Position numbers and translations under genes: made by a program | In this document: in pieces, positions 44,509 to 52,647 of the stretch | Numbering within the stretch: position 1 is the first letter of the stretch | How the letters are laid out: every line of letters starts with the position of its first letter | DNA from: CAYNHF01 sp964397045 | GTDB taxonomy: Bacteria; Actinomycetota; Acidimicrobiia; Spongiisociales; UBA5794 | NCBI GenBank assembly: GCA_964397045.1 | Contig: CAYNHF010000034.1 | Location: 124,001 to 188,000, forward strand | DNA length: 64,000 nt | Reading direction: 5' to 3' | The notes under the pieces: model-generated | The model's input: the letters and a program-made list of their open reading frames with translations, nothing else | What the model was told of the DNA's origin: nothing | The model's database searches: none

Positions 44509-44907
44509 TCAGGCGGCTTTGGGGCGAGGGGTGTCTTCCTCGATGCGGCGGTTGAGCGAAAAGAGCTTGCCGACGATCGGCAGGATGAGAACGTTGAAGC
44601 CGTGAAGGATTCCCATGATCAGCAGCATGCCGCCGATACGGACCAGCTCATCCTGCAGTTGCCGGGCGTTGACGGTATCTGCCCACCCCGATCGTGGTTC
44701 GAAAGTAGTGGTGAACAGGATGTAGGACACGAAGATCAGGTAGTAGGCAATGTCCATCAACACCAGGTAGCTCTTACCGGTGCGGGGGTTCTCGACGAAG
44801 ACATCCGCGGCGTAGCTGCGGCCGAACCGCTTGATGAGCGGTCCCAGGATGAACACAATCGCCACCAGGACCCCGGTAACAATGAGTTCGAGCACCCACC
44901 AGTCCAT
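44509..44907 (-). CDS. Membrane protein paralogous to the anti-sigma partner
   Basis: 132 residues with about four membrane segments. It shares with 43179-43919 the blocks GPLIKRFGRSYAADVF, LMDIAYYLIFVSYILF and GILHGFNVLILPIVGKLFS but lacks the N-terminal sigma-binding helices. ATG 44907. It is the first gene of the sigma unit: membrane protein, sigma, membrane anti-sigma. Function unknown; a sensor or regulator of the partner is a reasonable guess. Confidence 0.65.
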   Translation of the reverse strand: MDWWVLELIVTGVLVAIVFILGPLIKRFGRSYAADVFVENPRTGKSYLVLMDIAYYLIFVSYILFTTTFEPRSGWADTVNARQLQDELVRIGGMLLIMGILHGFNVLILPIVGKLFSLNRRIEEDTPRPKAA

Positions 44908-45028
44908 CACTCTCTCCTCACGTCGCTGCCTCATCATGACAGACGAACACCATGCGGTGCCGGGTGACACGAGCCTCGAGCCGTGGGGATGCGCCCGATA
45001 GCCGCCGACTTGCGCCATCATTCTGCCC

Positions 45029-45712
45029 ATGCAACACGGACGCAGCTCGCTCGCCGGCCTTGTGTTGAGTGTTGCCATCGCCTTCGTGATCACGGCGTGT
45101 GGAGGAACTGATACAACCGCGCCTGAGTCCACGGTTTCCCCCCCCTCCTCCACCACCACCACCTCGATTCCGGCGGAGTCGAGCGAGGGAGCCGTGCGGA
45201 CTACTCCCAGCCAGCAGGAAGGCCCCTACTACCCCGTGGAGAAGCCGGCGGAGCGCGACAACGACCTCACGACCGTCGGCGCCGGTGTCGGACTGCCCCA
45301 GGGTGACGTACTCGCACTCGACGGGCTGCTGATCTACAGCGACGGCTCGCCCGTCGCGAACGCCACCATCGAGATCTGGCAAACCGACGCCTCCGGAATC
45401 TATCTTCACCCCGACTTCGCAGGCCGGCCCACCGATCCCGCGTTCCAGTACTACGGAGAAACGCTGACCGACTCCGTGGGCGAGTGGAGCTTCCTGACGA
45501 TCCTCCCGGCTGCGTACGAGAGTCGCCCCCCGCACATCCACGTCAAAGTACTCGTCGACGGCGACGAAGTGCTCACCACCCAGATCTACTTCTCCTCGAT
45601 TGGTTCCAATTCGGCGACGGCGGAGGCACTGCTGGTCGCCGAGGTCTTCCCTGCTCCTGCCGGTTCAGACGCGGACCTCATGGCGAGCCACGCGATCGTC
45701 CTCGCCGGCTGA
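45029..45712 (+). CDS. Intradiol dioxygenase-like lipoprotein
   Basis: 227 residues: signal peptide with lipobox ITAC (Cys24), Thr/Ser/Pro spacer, then an intradiol-ring-cleavage dioxygenase-type beta sandwich. The non-heme Fe(III) ligands seem present: Tyr in ASGIYLHP, Tyr in AAYESRP and the two His in PPHIHVKV. Outer-surface members of this superfamily are known but poorly characterised; the aromatic substrate is unknown. ATG start. Confidence 0.78.
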   Translation: MQHGRSSLAGLVLSVAIAFVITACGGTDTTAPESTVSPPSSTTTTSIPAESSEGAVRTTPSQQEGPYYPVEKPAERDNDLTTVGAGVGLPQGDVLALDGLLIYSDGSPVANATIEIWQTDASGIYLHPDFAGRPTDPAFQYYGETLTDSVGEWSFLTILPAAYESRPPHIHVKVLVDGDEVLTTQIYFSSIGSNSATAEALLVAEVFPAPAGSDADLMASHAIVLAG

Positions 45713-45754
45713 CCGACCGCGCGGTCTCCTACCTGCCCGGTTGTGACCGTTGTC

Positions 45755-46663
45755 TCACCAAATGAACGGGGGCTGGGTAATGAGGTAGCTGTCGAGCCGC
45801 ATGGTCGGAGCGTCACTGAGCAGGACCTCGAAGAACGGTTCGATCCGGTACCCGTGTTCCAGGGCCCAGGACAGTGTGTCTGCCGCAGACGTGGAGAGAC
45901 CGATGCTCGTCTTGTCATGCCCGGCGGCGAACGCCAGGGTCTCCTGCTTGACGATGAGCGCAGGTAGGTCGCTGCGATCGAGCGCCGCCCCCGGCCCGGA
46001 GACAAGGCCGGTGCTCGCAAAGAGGTACGCGACCGGCTCCCGGCCCCGCCAGAAGAGGTACGCGGGTCGCTCTGAAAGGAAGAACCGGATGTCGACGGGT
46101 CGGCGGAAACCGAGCACCTGCTTGTCGATCGAGTTGATCGCCTCCTCCGCAACTTCTCCGGGGCCGACTTCCTCGACCCGCAGGTTGGTGGGAACCTCGA
46201 CTGGGGTCGGCTCTTTGGAGAGCGCCAGACCGAGGCCCCTGCCCTTCACCCCGAAGCGCAGGTAGAGGCCAAGCGCGGCTGGGTGCTGGGTGGCAATCAC
46301 CGATCGGTGCCTGCCCCAGCCGAGGGGAAACGCACGCTCGAGGAGACCGCGGCCGACCCCGGTGGCCTGGGCGTCGGGAGATACGAAGAAGTGAGTCAGT
46401 TGGACATGGCTCCCACGTTCGATCGCGCGCGCCATGCCGATCACACGACCCGACTCGTCCGCAGCCAGCCAGTCCTCCGCTGCCGTCCGCTCCAGATGTT
46501 CCATGAGCGGCCCCTGCCGCTGCCAGGCCTCTTCGACGTCATCGACAGCATCCGGTGCGAGGAGGCCGATCTGGCGAACGTATGCCCAGACCGAAGCACG
46601 GAATACGGCAAACACCACCCGACGGTCTTCCGGTTCGGCCCTCCGAAAGGTGACTTCGCTCAC
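45755..46663 (-). CDS. GNAT acetyltransferase, two-domain
   Basis: About 302 residues. The N-terminal half has the acetyl-CoA loop VSPDAQATGVGRGLLERAF and a preceding strand THFFVS, typical of GNAT; the second half (LGFRRPVDIRFFLSERPAYLF onward) looks like a further GNAT-like lobe without a clear loop. Starts at GTG 46663, tentatively, as no good Shine-Dalgarno is visible. Convergent with the dioxygenase-like gene. Confidence 0.7.
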   Translation of the reverse strand: MSEVTFRRAEPEDRRVVFAVFRASVWAYVRQIGLLAPDAVDDVEEAWQRQGPLMEHLERTAAEDWLAADESGRVIGMARAIERGSHVQLTHFFVSPDAQATGVGRGLLERAFPLGWGRHRSVIATQHPAALGLYLRFGVKGRGLGLALSKEPTPVEVPTNLRVEEVGPGEVAEEAINSIDKQVLGFRRPVDIRFFLSERPAYLFWRGREPVAYLFASTGLVSGPGAALDRSDLPALIVKQETLAFAAGHDKTSIGLSTSAADTLSWALEHGYRIEPFFEVLLSDAPTMRLDSYLITQPPFIW

Positions 46664-46726
46664 GGGGTGGAATCCGCAGCTCGTATGCGCGCACGGCCGG
46701 CGCAATTGCCGGGCATCGTTGTCTCG

Positions 46727-47095
46727 CTACTCGGCCGGAGGCATCTCTGCCTCGACGACACCTACGACGTTGCCTGCAGGATCGGCAAAGAGACCGAACG
46801 TCACCATCCCGGGTACCACGGTCTTCGGAAGCACCGTCTTCGCACCCGCCGCCTCTGCTTTGGAGAGGTGCGCTTCGACATCGTCGACCTGGACGTAGAT
46901 CGTGAGGTAGGCCGGCATCTGCTCCGAACCCTTGCCGACCGCGCCGCCGATCCCCGCGAGTTCTGCCGCAACCAGGTTGTAGCCATCGAAGCCGGGCGCA
47001 CCCTCGCTGGTCCACCCGAAGAGTCCCTCGTAGAAGCCGGCGAGTGCATCGCCGTCCGGGCCCATCAGCTCCCAGTGCACAATCTCGTGTGCCAT
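46727..47095 (-). CDS. VOC/glyoxalase-fold protein
   Basis: 122 residues. Two beta-alpha-beta-beta-beta units: HEIVHWELMGPDGDALAGFY, then AYLTIYVQVDDVEAHLSKAE and FGLFADPAGNVVGVVE. Metal ligands His and Glu at the usual ends are present. ATG 47095 has GGAGGAG upstream. Substrate unknown. Confidence 0.82.
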   Translation of the reverse strand: MAHEIVHWELMGPDGDALAGFYEGLFGWTSEGAPGFDGYNLVAAELAGIGGAVGKGSEQMPAYLTIYVQVDDVEAHLSKAEAAGAKTVLPKTVVPGMVTFGLFADPAGNVVGVVEAEMPPAE

Positions 47096-47252
47096 GGCTC
47101 TCCTCCTCCTCGTCGACGGTACCCATCCCAACGTACACGCGGTTCAGCAACTCTGCCTGGTCTTTCGCCGCCGCCCGCGGCAACTGGCGGTTGGCGAGCA
47201 GTGATGCTCCTCAGGAACCGGGTACCCGCGGCCGCCGCAGCGATTGACGCGA

Positions 47253-47282
47253 GCGAGGGGCCCACCGAAATGGGCCCCTCGC
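47253..47282 (-). terminator. Hairpin after DUF6325-like gene
   Basis: Perfect 12-base stem (GCGAGGGGCCCA with TGGGCCCCTCGC) around CCGAAA, 18 bases past the stop of the minus-strand gene at 47300. No T run. The rest of the 204-base gap to the VOC gene shows nothing else. Confidence 0.65.
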
Positions 47283-47299
47283 TGCGAATCAGCGGCTGT

Positions 47300-47806
47300 T
47301 CAGTCCTCGAGTGCCTCCACAGCTCCCAGGGTGATGAGTGCCTCCGGGCTGAGGAAATCCTGCGCAAGCAGAATTCCGCCCGAGGCGCGCATCGCATTGC
47401 GGAATGCGATCGCCCAGGTGTGCTCGATCACGAGCAGCATTGCGGCGCCTCCCGCCGGAATGGCCTCGGCCACCGCTGCGATCTCGTCCGGCCCGAGCCC
47501 ATATTCGTACTCGTCTGCCGCGGTCAGCGCACCGGCAAGAGCTCCCATCTCTGCGCCGGCCTCACCGTCCGCCCCGAAGCCGACCAGAGCGCCTACCCAC
47601 GCACCGTAGGTCATCGCCTCGTCGAGGGTCAGGTCGCTGGCCTCGGCAGAAAGGATGTTGCCTTCCTCGTCTTTGTATACGCCGAGCAGGTCGACGATCT
47701 TGATGGCGCCGGCGTCGCTGGCGTCCGCCAGACTGCCGATCACGCTGCCGTCGAGTTGCGGGTCGGCGAAACCAATGGCGAGCAGCTGCAGGGGTCCAAT
47801 CTCCAT
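47300..47806 (-). CDS. DUF6325-like protein
   Basis: 168 residues. Pattern GPLQLLAIGFADPQ, VIGSLADASDAGAIKIVDLL, KDEEGN and AAMLLVIEHTWAIAFRNAM recalls the DUF6325/DUF1269-type proteins of actinobacteria, in which a glycine-zipper core may insert in membranes. ATG 47806 with GGAGG 5 bases upstream. Divergent from the small coiled-coil gene at 48035. Function unknown. Confidence 0.65.
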   Translation of the reverse strand: MEIGPLQLLAIGFADPQLDGSVIGSLADASDAGAIKIVDLLGVYKDEEGNILSAEASDLTLDEAMTYGAWVGALVGFGADGEAGAEMGALAGALTAADEYEYGLGPDEIAAVAEAIPAGGAAMLLVIEHTWAIAFRNAMRASGGILLAQDFLSPEALITLGAVEALED

Positions 47807-47929
47807 AACATCCTCCGTGAGTAGCGAACCACCCGAGCCTACTGGTCGCAGACCACTCAGAATCCTTGGTGAAGGCCGGGTGAAGCGGCTCGACGCACGC
47901 GAATGACCCGGGGCGGTCGCTGGCTTCGC

Positions 47930-47977
47930 GCTCAGGCGCTGGAGAGCGACCATGCTCAGGCGCTCGAGAGCGACCAT
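47930..47977. repeat. Two tandem 24-bp direct repeats
   Basis: The unit begins GCTCAGGCGCT and ends GAGAGCGACCAT; copies at 47930-47953 and 47954-47977 differ at one base (G to C at position 12). They lie in the divergent region between the DUF6325-like gene and the small coiled-coil gene and could be binding sites or a recent slip duplication. Confidence 0.8.
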
Positions 47978-48034
47978 GCCGAGGATCGGCGACCATCTGA
48001 GAAAGTACGCGCGACTGCCCACTCCGGCAGCGAG

Positions 48035-48241
48035 ATGTCATCCGAGGCCCTCATCGCGCAGGAAGGCCGTCAGATGCGCCACCTCGCGATCAAGGACATG
48101 GAGGATCGACTGGTGCGGCTGGAACGGGTGTTGGCCGCCACGGCCTCACTCCTGCGTGAGTCTGGCATGACAGAAACCGGACTCGAGGCGAAGACGCTCG
48201 AACTCGCCCGTGAGCGGTATCGAACCTCACCTCAGGAGTGA
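48035..48241 (+). CDS. Small coiled-coil protein
   Basis: 68 residues, almost all helical with heptad-like Leu/Val spacing (MEDRLVRLERVLAATASLLR). ATG 48035 is used; the same frame is open farther upstream across the 24-bp repeats but looks non-coding. No family recognised. Confidence 0.45.
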   Translation: MSSEALIAQEGRQMRHLAIKDMEDRLVRLERVLAATASLLRESGMTETGLEAKTLELARERYRTSPQE

Positions 48242-48284
48242 GACTGCCTGCCCTCGAGGGCACCCGCAGCCTGCAAGGTGGACA

Positions 48285-48803
48285 TCAAGCGAACCCGGAG
48301 CGTTCGATCAAGCCTCGCACGTAATTGGCCTGGCCGACGTGCTGCAGGTTGTCGTTGACGACACTCACCAGTCTCACCCCGACGGAAACGGGAGGGTCGT
48401 AGCTGTCGTCGATGATGCGATCGAGTTTCTTCGCATCGAGGGTCGCCAGGTACGCCAGGGTGTGCCGGGTGACGGCATCGTGGTAGTCGACGAGGATCGT
48501 CGGGTCATCGGGCTGGATGTTCGCCACCTGTTCGCTCGAGTGGCCGTACCCGACGTCGCCGGGATCGGGAGGCAGCCCGAGCGCGTCGGCGAACCCGTCC
48601 ATGATGTAGGCCTGCGGGACACCCGCGATCTCGGAGACGTGGTGGTCCTGCACCCGGGACGTGTGCCACACGAGCCAAGCGACCGAGTTGGCAGCGGCGT
48701 CCGGTCGGTAGACAAGGTCCGTGGTGGCGAGGCCCTTTACCGCTCGCTGCACGCCCTCGCTAACCCGACCAAACGCGTCTGCGAGGAGGTCGACACTCTG
48801 CAT
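48285..48803 (-). CDS. DinB-fold (DUF664-like) protein
   Basis: 172 residues, four-helix bundle with the DinB metal-site histidines: LVWHTSRVQDHHV near 46-58 and NDNLQHVGQANYVRG near 150-164. Actinobacterial members include mycothiol-dependent S-transferases; the thiol and substrate here are not readable. ATG 48803, next to a TTG in the same frame. Confidence 0.8.
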   Translation of the reverse strand: MQSVDLLADAFGRVSEGVQRAVKGLATTDLVYRPDAAANSVAWLVWHTSRVQDHHVSEIAGVPQAYIMDGFADALGLPPDPGDVGYGHSSEQVANIQPDDPTILVDYHDAVTRHTLAYLATLDAKKLDRIIDDSYDPPVSVGVRLVSVVNDNLQHVGQANYVRGLIERSGFA

Positions 48804-48843
48804 CAACGCACGCTACCGGTCGTCCACGACGAGGCCGCTGGGC

Positions 48844-49179
48844 TCATCGGCGCTCGGCACGTTCGGAGGCCCGGTACTTGAAACGCTCATTGAGATACAT
48901 GGTGACAATTCCGACGCCCAAGACGATGTACACCACGGTGAAGAGCTTCGAGCCGTCTGTCGATGGAGACAGGTCACCGAAGCCCACGGTGGAGATCGCC
49001 ACCACGCTGAAATAGAAGGAGTCGACCCAGCTCCAGTCCTCCAGCAGGTGATATGCGACCGTGCCGATCACAATCAGAAGCACCGCGGCGGCCGTCAGGA
49101 TCCTGAACGAATGCTGACTCCAGACAAGCGTGGGGCCTGACGACGCGGCGGGTGCGCCCTTGGCTGGTTGATTACTCAC
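48844..49179 (-). CDS. Two-TM potassium channel
   Basis: 111 residues: two membrane segments (about 25-45 and 80-100) around a pore helix and the selectivity filter STVGFGDLSP. Short KcsA-like ion channel with no ligand-binding domain. GTG 49179 is supported by GGGAGG 4 bases upstream. Downstream of the DinB gene on the reverse path, with separate signals. Confidence 0.88.
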   Translation of the reverse strand: MSNQPAKGAPAASSGPTLVWSQHSFRILTAAAVLLIVIGTVAYHLLEDWSWVDSFYFSVVAISTVGFGDLSPSTDGSKLFTVVYIVLGVGIVTMYLNERFKYRASERAERR

Positions 49180-49282
49180 ATGACCTCCCGACGTCGCTTG
49201 TACCAAACCACATTGACTCCCGGCTTGTGATAGCGGACAACTCTACGAGGCCTACCGGGAACCTCGTACCGGCCCTACGTGA

Positions 49283-49315
49283 AGAGAGGGCAGGCCACCC
49301 GGCACTGCCCTCTCT
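49283..49315 (-). terminator. Hairpin after HdeD gene
   Basis: 11-base stem AGAGAGGGCAG paired with CTGCCCTCTCT, 11-base loop, 21 bases past the HdeD stop and before the K+ channel start on the same strand. Followed on the minus strand by TCTTCAC. Confidence 0.6.
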
Positions 49316-49335
49316 CAACAGTGGTTCTGCCTAAC

Positions 49336-49908
49336 CTAAGCGCCTGCACTGACCTTGCCGAACTTGCGCACCTGGAAGGCGAGGACGATGTCGATGATGC
49401 CGCGCAGCACCGCCCAGATTCCGGCGAACACCAACAGCGTGTAGGCCTTGGTGAGGAACAGCTGGCTCCCCAGCCAGATCCCCATGATCAACATCAGGAT
49501 GCCCGCGACGAGGGTGAGCCACCACAGGTCGTTGGTGTCCTTGGCTGCGAACGCCTCGATCAGCCAGATGATGCCTACCAGCGCAAACACGAACCCAAGA
49601 ATGTCGGCGACCGCAACGAAGGTACGTTCCGGGTTGAACAGCGACACCAGGCCGGCGACCAGCAGCAGGGCCCCGAAGACGTACCACAGCCACTTCCAGC
49701 CCTCGGCAATGGCACCAACGGCCAGGTACTGGATCCCGGCGATGATGAACATGATGCCAATGAGAACCCCGACTGTCGTGACCGATTCGGTCTCGATCTG
49801 GAGCACCACCATGCCGATGATGATCCAGATTGCGCCGACGATCAACCAAAGCCACCAGTACTTCCCAACTTCGCCGGCCATCTGGACATCGGACTCTGCT
49901 GTGACCAC
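49336..49908 (-). CDS. HdeD/DUF308 membrane protein
   Basis: 190 residues with six membrane segments in three DUF308 repeats (WLWLIVGAIWIIIGMVVL, FIIAGIQYLAVGAI and LLLVAGLVSLFNPERT mark the first). HdeD in E. coli is linked to acid resistance, but the family role is general and unclear. GTG 49908 has GAAGGA upstream; an ATG at 49881 is an alternative. Divergent from the AHSA1 gene. Confidence 0.85.
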   Translation of the reverse strand: MVTAESDVQMAGEVGKYWWLWLIVGAIWIIIGMVVLQIETESVTTVGVLIGIMFIIAGIQYLAVGAIAEGWKWLWYVFGALLLVAGLVSLFNPERTFVAVADILGFVFALVGIIWLIEAFAAKDTNDLWWLTLVAGILMLIMGIWLGSQLFLTKAYTLLVFAGIWAVLRGIIDIVLAFQVRKFGKVSAGA

Positions 49909-50075
49909 GATTTCGTCCTTCCCATCCCGGCGCTCTCTGCACCGACTGCTGCTCCACAGGCGAATGCCTCTGTTGCGACATTCTAAGGGCGTCTTTCGCG
50001 ACCTACCCAAATGCCGACCGTTTCTGTGGCGAGTAGGTTGCGAGACAATGCAACCTGCCAGAGGAGGTCACAGCC

Positions 50076-50564
50076 ATGACTGATGCTCCCGTGATCGACA
50101 CCGCGACTATCGCGGCCGCAGGCCCGTTCATTCGATCTCTCGTCAGAGAGACCGAGGTGAGCGCCACTCCCCTCGACGTGTGGCTGGCCTGGACCAGCGA
50201 AGAGCAGATCGAAGCTTGGTGGGGGCCACCTGCCGCCAACATCGACCTCCGGATCGGGGGCCGCTTCGAACTCCTCTTCGACGCCGAGGCGCCGGTGGGC
50301 CGCCAGGGTGGCGAGGGGTGCCAATACCTCGGGTATGTACCAGGCGAGATGATCTCATTCACATGGAATGCGCCCCCGCACCTCGCGCTCCGTGAGACCA
50401 ACACCTGGGTGGTGATCACGTTCGATCCGTTGGGTCCGACCCGGACGAAGGTACGCCTCGTGCACACCGGGTTCCTCGAGGGTCCGGACTGGGATGCGTA
50501 TGTGGCCTACTTCGAGGGCGCCTGGACACACGTGCTCCGGTTGCTCGCAGAGCACTGGGACTGA
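50076..50564 (+). CDS. AHSA1/SRPBCC protein
   Basis: 162 residues with the activator-of-Hsp90 homologue pattern: VSATPLDVWLAWTSEEQIEAWW near 29-50, IGGRFELLFDAEAP, and the C-terminal WDAYVAYFEGAWTHVLRLL. A small ligand-binding or chaperone-like fold. ATG 50076 with AGAGGAGG upstream. Confidence 0.85.
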   Translation: MTDAPVIDTATIAAAGPFIRSLVRETEVSATPLDVWLAWTSEEQIEAWWGPPAANIDLRIGGRFELLFDAEAPVGRQGGEGCQYLGYVPGEMISFTWNAPPHLALRETNTWVVITFDPLGPTRTKVRLVHTGFLEGPDWDAYVAYFEGAWTHVLRLLAEHWD

Positions 50565-50673
50565 CGCCGGTTCCCGGCACTCAATCCGCCAGTTCGCCAG
50601 CCCGGTGCGGAGTCGCGCGATACGCCGCTGCCGACTGCCGTATCGTGTTCGCCGCAGCGAACAAGGGGATCAC

Positions 50674-51606
50674 ATGCACGTCGTATTCGGCACTGGAACC
50701 ATCGGCCGCGCCGCCATCGATTCGCTCGTCGAACGCGACGCGGCGGTTCGGGCGGTGAACCGCAGCGGCACAGCAGACGTTCCGCCCGGTGTCGAGGTCG
50801 TGCAGTGTGACGCGAGCGACGAGGCCGAAGTAGTGGCGGCTGCTGCTGGGGCGACCGGGGTCTACAACTGCCTCAACCCTCCCTACAACGAATGGCCCAA
50901 GATGTTTCCGCCGCTGCAACAGAACCTCATCGCTGCCGCCGAGCACAACGAGGCCAGACTCGTTTCGTTCGAGAACCTCTACATGTACGGCGACCCACAC
51001 GGCGCACCGATCACTGAGGACATGCCCTACGCCGCGGACACCAAGAAGGGCACGGTTCGGGCTGCAATGGCGAATGAACTGGACGTGCTGTCAGCTTCGG
51101 GCAGAGTGCCGGTGGCGACGGCACGGGCTTCGGACTACTTCGGACCAGGCGCAACCATACAGTCGCCGTTCGGCGATCGAGTGATCGGCTCTGCACTCCA
51201 GGGAAGACCGGCTCAGGTCGTGGGCAAGCCGGACACGATCCACAGCTACACCTACAGCCGCGATGCCGGCCGCGTCCTTGCCACCCTCGGGACCGAAGAC
51301 CGCGCCGTCGGCGAGGTGTGGATCGTTCCCAACGCTCCCGCCCAGACCACGAACGCCATCATCGGCATGATCGGTGACGAGATCGGAAACCCCATCAAGG
51401 TGCGGGTCGCCCCGGACTTCCTCCTCAAGGTGATGGGGCTGTTCAACCCGATGCTGCGAGAATTGCCCGAGATGCTGTACGAGTTCAAACAGCCGTGGGT
51501 CGTTGACGGATCCAAGTTCACCGACACGTTCGGCATGGAAGCGACGCCGCTCGAGGACTCGATCCCCGAAACGGTGGCATGGTGGCAATCCCGGGCGGAC
51601 AACTGA
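50674..51606 (+). CDS. NAD(P)-dependent epimerase/dehydratase-like protein
   Basis: 310 residues, extended SDR fold: GTGTIGR at the N-terminus (GxGxxG), VYNCLNPPYNEW where SDRs often show the NNAG region, and a Tyr-Met-Tyr block NLYMYGDPHGAP. The Y-x3-K motif is not typical, so it may bind NAD(P) without standard SDR chemistry. ATG 50674 with GGGGAT upstream. Confidence 0.75.
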   Translation: MHVVFGTGTIGRAAIDSLVERDAAVRAVNRSGTADVPPGVEVVQCDASDEAEVVAAAAGATGVYNCLNPPYNEWPKMFPPLQQNLIAAAEHNEARLVSFENLYMYGDPHGAPITEDMPYAADTKKGTVRAAMANELDVLSASGRVPVATARASDYFGPGATIQSPFGDRVIGSALQGRPAQVVGKPDTIHSYTYSRDAGRVLATLGTEDRAVGEVWIVPNAPAQTTNAIIGMIGDEIGNPIKVRVAPDFLLKVMGLFNPMLRELPEMLYEFKQPWVVDGSKFTDTFGMEATPLEDSIPETVAWWQSRADN

Positions 51607-51673
51607 GCGAGAATCTTCGCCCCGGTTCACAGATCCATTACATCTCGCCCCGACACTGAGTCCATCAACCACG

Positions 51674-52351
51674 ATGGAACGGGTGATGGAGATGCGGGCA
51701 GTCGCTGCGGCAGGTGCAGGCCTGGTAGCAGTCGTGGCACTGGCGGCGACTCTGCTGGCAGTCGCGCCTTTCAGTGCCGCCGCCGAGCAAGGTAACGGCC
51801 AGCAAGACGTAGCAACAGCCGAGGCCGCCGCCGTGACTTCGCCTTTCCGCGCGCCGCGCCCGGGTGAGGCCGTCACCGACGTGCTGAACAGGTTGGTGGA
51901 CGAGAGGGTCATCACGGCGGACCAGGCGGAGACCATCATCGAACGGCTGCGGGACCGAGCCGAGGAGCTGCGTGACAACGCTGCCCAGCGCCGCCGGACC
52001 CGGCGGGTGGCGACGCGATTGTTCACCAACACCCGGAACATCATCGTCGAGGTCACCGAGTTCACCCGGGAGGAGCTCGCTGCGGCATGGCGATCCGGGG
52101 CTACCGTCGGCGCCATCGCGACGGAGGCCGGCCTCACCCGCGACGAATTGGCAGACGCGTTGTCGGTCGCGGCAGGCAGAAGGATCGACAGGCTGCTCGA
52201 AGCCGAGCGCATCTCGGACGAGCGGGCAGCGGCCCTCCGCGACCGCGCTGCGGAGTGGGCACCTGCGATTGTCGATCGGGTGTGGGATCGATCACACAGC
52301 GATGCTCGAGGGCCGGGCGCCGGCACTCCAGGCACGGGAAGCGACGGCTGA
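51674..52351 (+). CDS. Secreted helical protein with two similar segments
   Basis: 225 residues. Signal peptide (AATLLAVAPFSAAAEQ), then an all-helical body. Two segments share the pattern Leu-x-x-Glu-Arg-Ile/Val-x-x-(D/E)-x-Ala-x-x-(I/L)-x-(D/E)-Arg: VDERVITADQAETIIERLRD near 75-95 and EAERISDERAAALRDRA near 176-192. The middle part (EEL AAAWRSGATVGAIATEAGLT) is typical of bacterial envelope helical-hairpin proteins. Start chosen at ATG 51674; two further ATGs lie within 18 bases. Confidence 0.6.
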   Translation: MERVMEMRAVAAAGAGLVAVVALAATLLAVAPFSAAAEQGNGQQDVATAEAAAVTSPFRAPRPGEAVTDVLNRLVDERVITADQAETIIERLRDRAEELRDNAAQRRRTRRVATRLFTNTRNIIVEVTEFTREELAAAWRSGATVGAIATEAGLTRDELADALSVAAGRRIDRLLEAERISDERAAALRDRAAEWAPAIVDRVWDRSHSDARGPGAGTPGTGSDG

Positions 52352-52357
52352 CCCCGA

Positions 52358-52569
52358 TCACGACAGCTGATCGGCAATCCCCAGCGCCCGAGCGAAATCG
52401 AGGTCTCCTTCCATTCGGATGGTCACACCTTCGACCTCCGGCAAGAGGGTGTTTGCGGCCGGCCGGCGGCATTCTCGATGACATTGCCGCTCTCGTCGAT
52501 CAGCAATATCGCGTTTCGGTTCCCTTGCCTTGGGGCACTCTCGCCCAGCACCGTGTCGGCGGGGTCCAC
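52358..52569 (-). pseudogene. Frameshifted small gene remnant
   Basis: Two overlapping minus-strand frames both look coding. From GTG 52569 the frame has VLGESAPRQGNRNAILLID and SGNVIENAAGRP. Just after, in the GC-rich run near 52458-52465, the frame with the continuing sense moves by one base and goes on as NTLLPEVEGVTIRMEG to a stop at 52358. A one-base change in the GGCCGGCC run would join them into about 70 residues. Could also be a sequencing error. No family recognised. The rest of the gap to 52647 shows nothing. Confidence 0.35.
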
Positions 52570-52647
52570 TTCGTTCTATCGGGCAGACCGCGGCAGTTCA
52601 ATGAGCGACAGCGCCGGCTACTGGGCCCAGGAAATCTGCTCCCGGGC

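Noticed and set aside
46283..47824. 513-codon plus-strand frame opposite the GNAT, VOC and DUF6325-like genes
   Set aside because: Runs antisense across three genes with good motifs and Shine-Dalgarno sites of their own.
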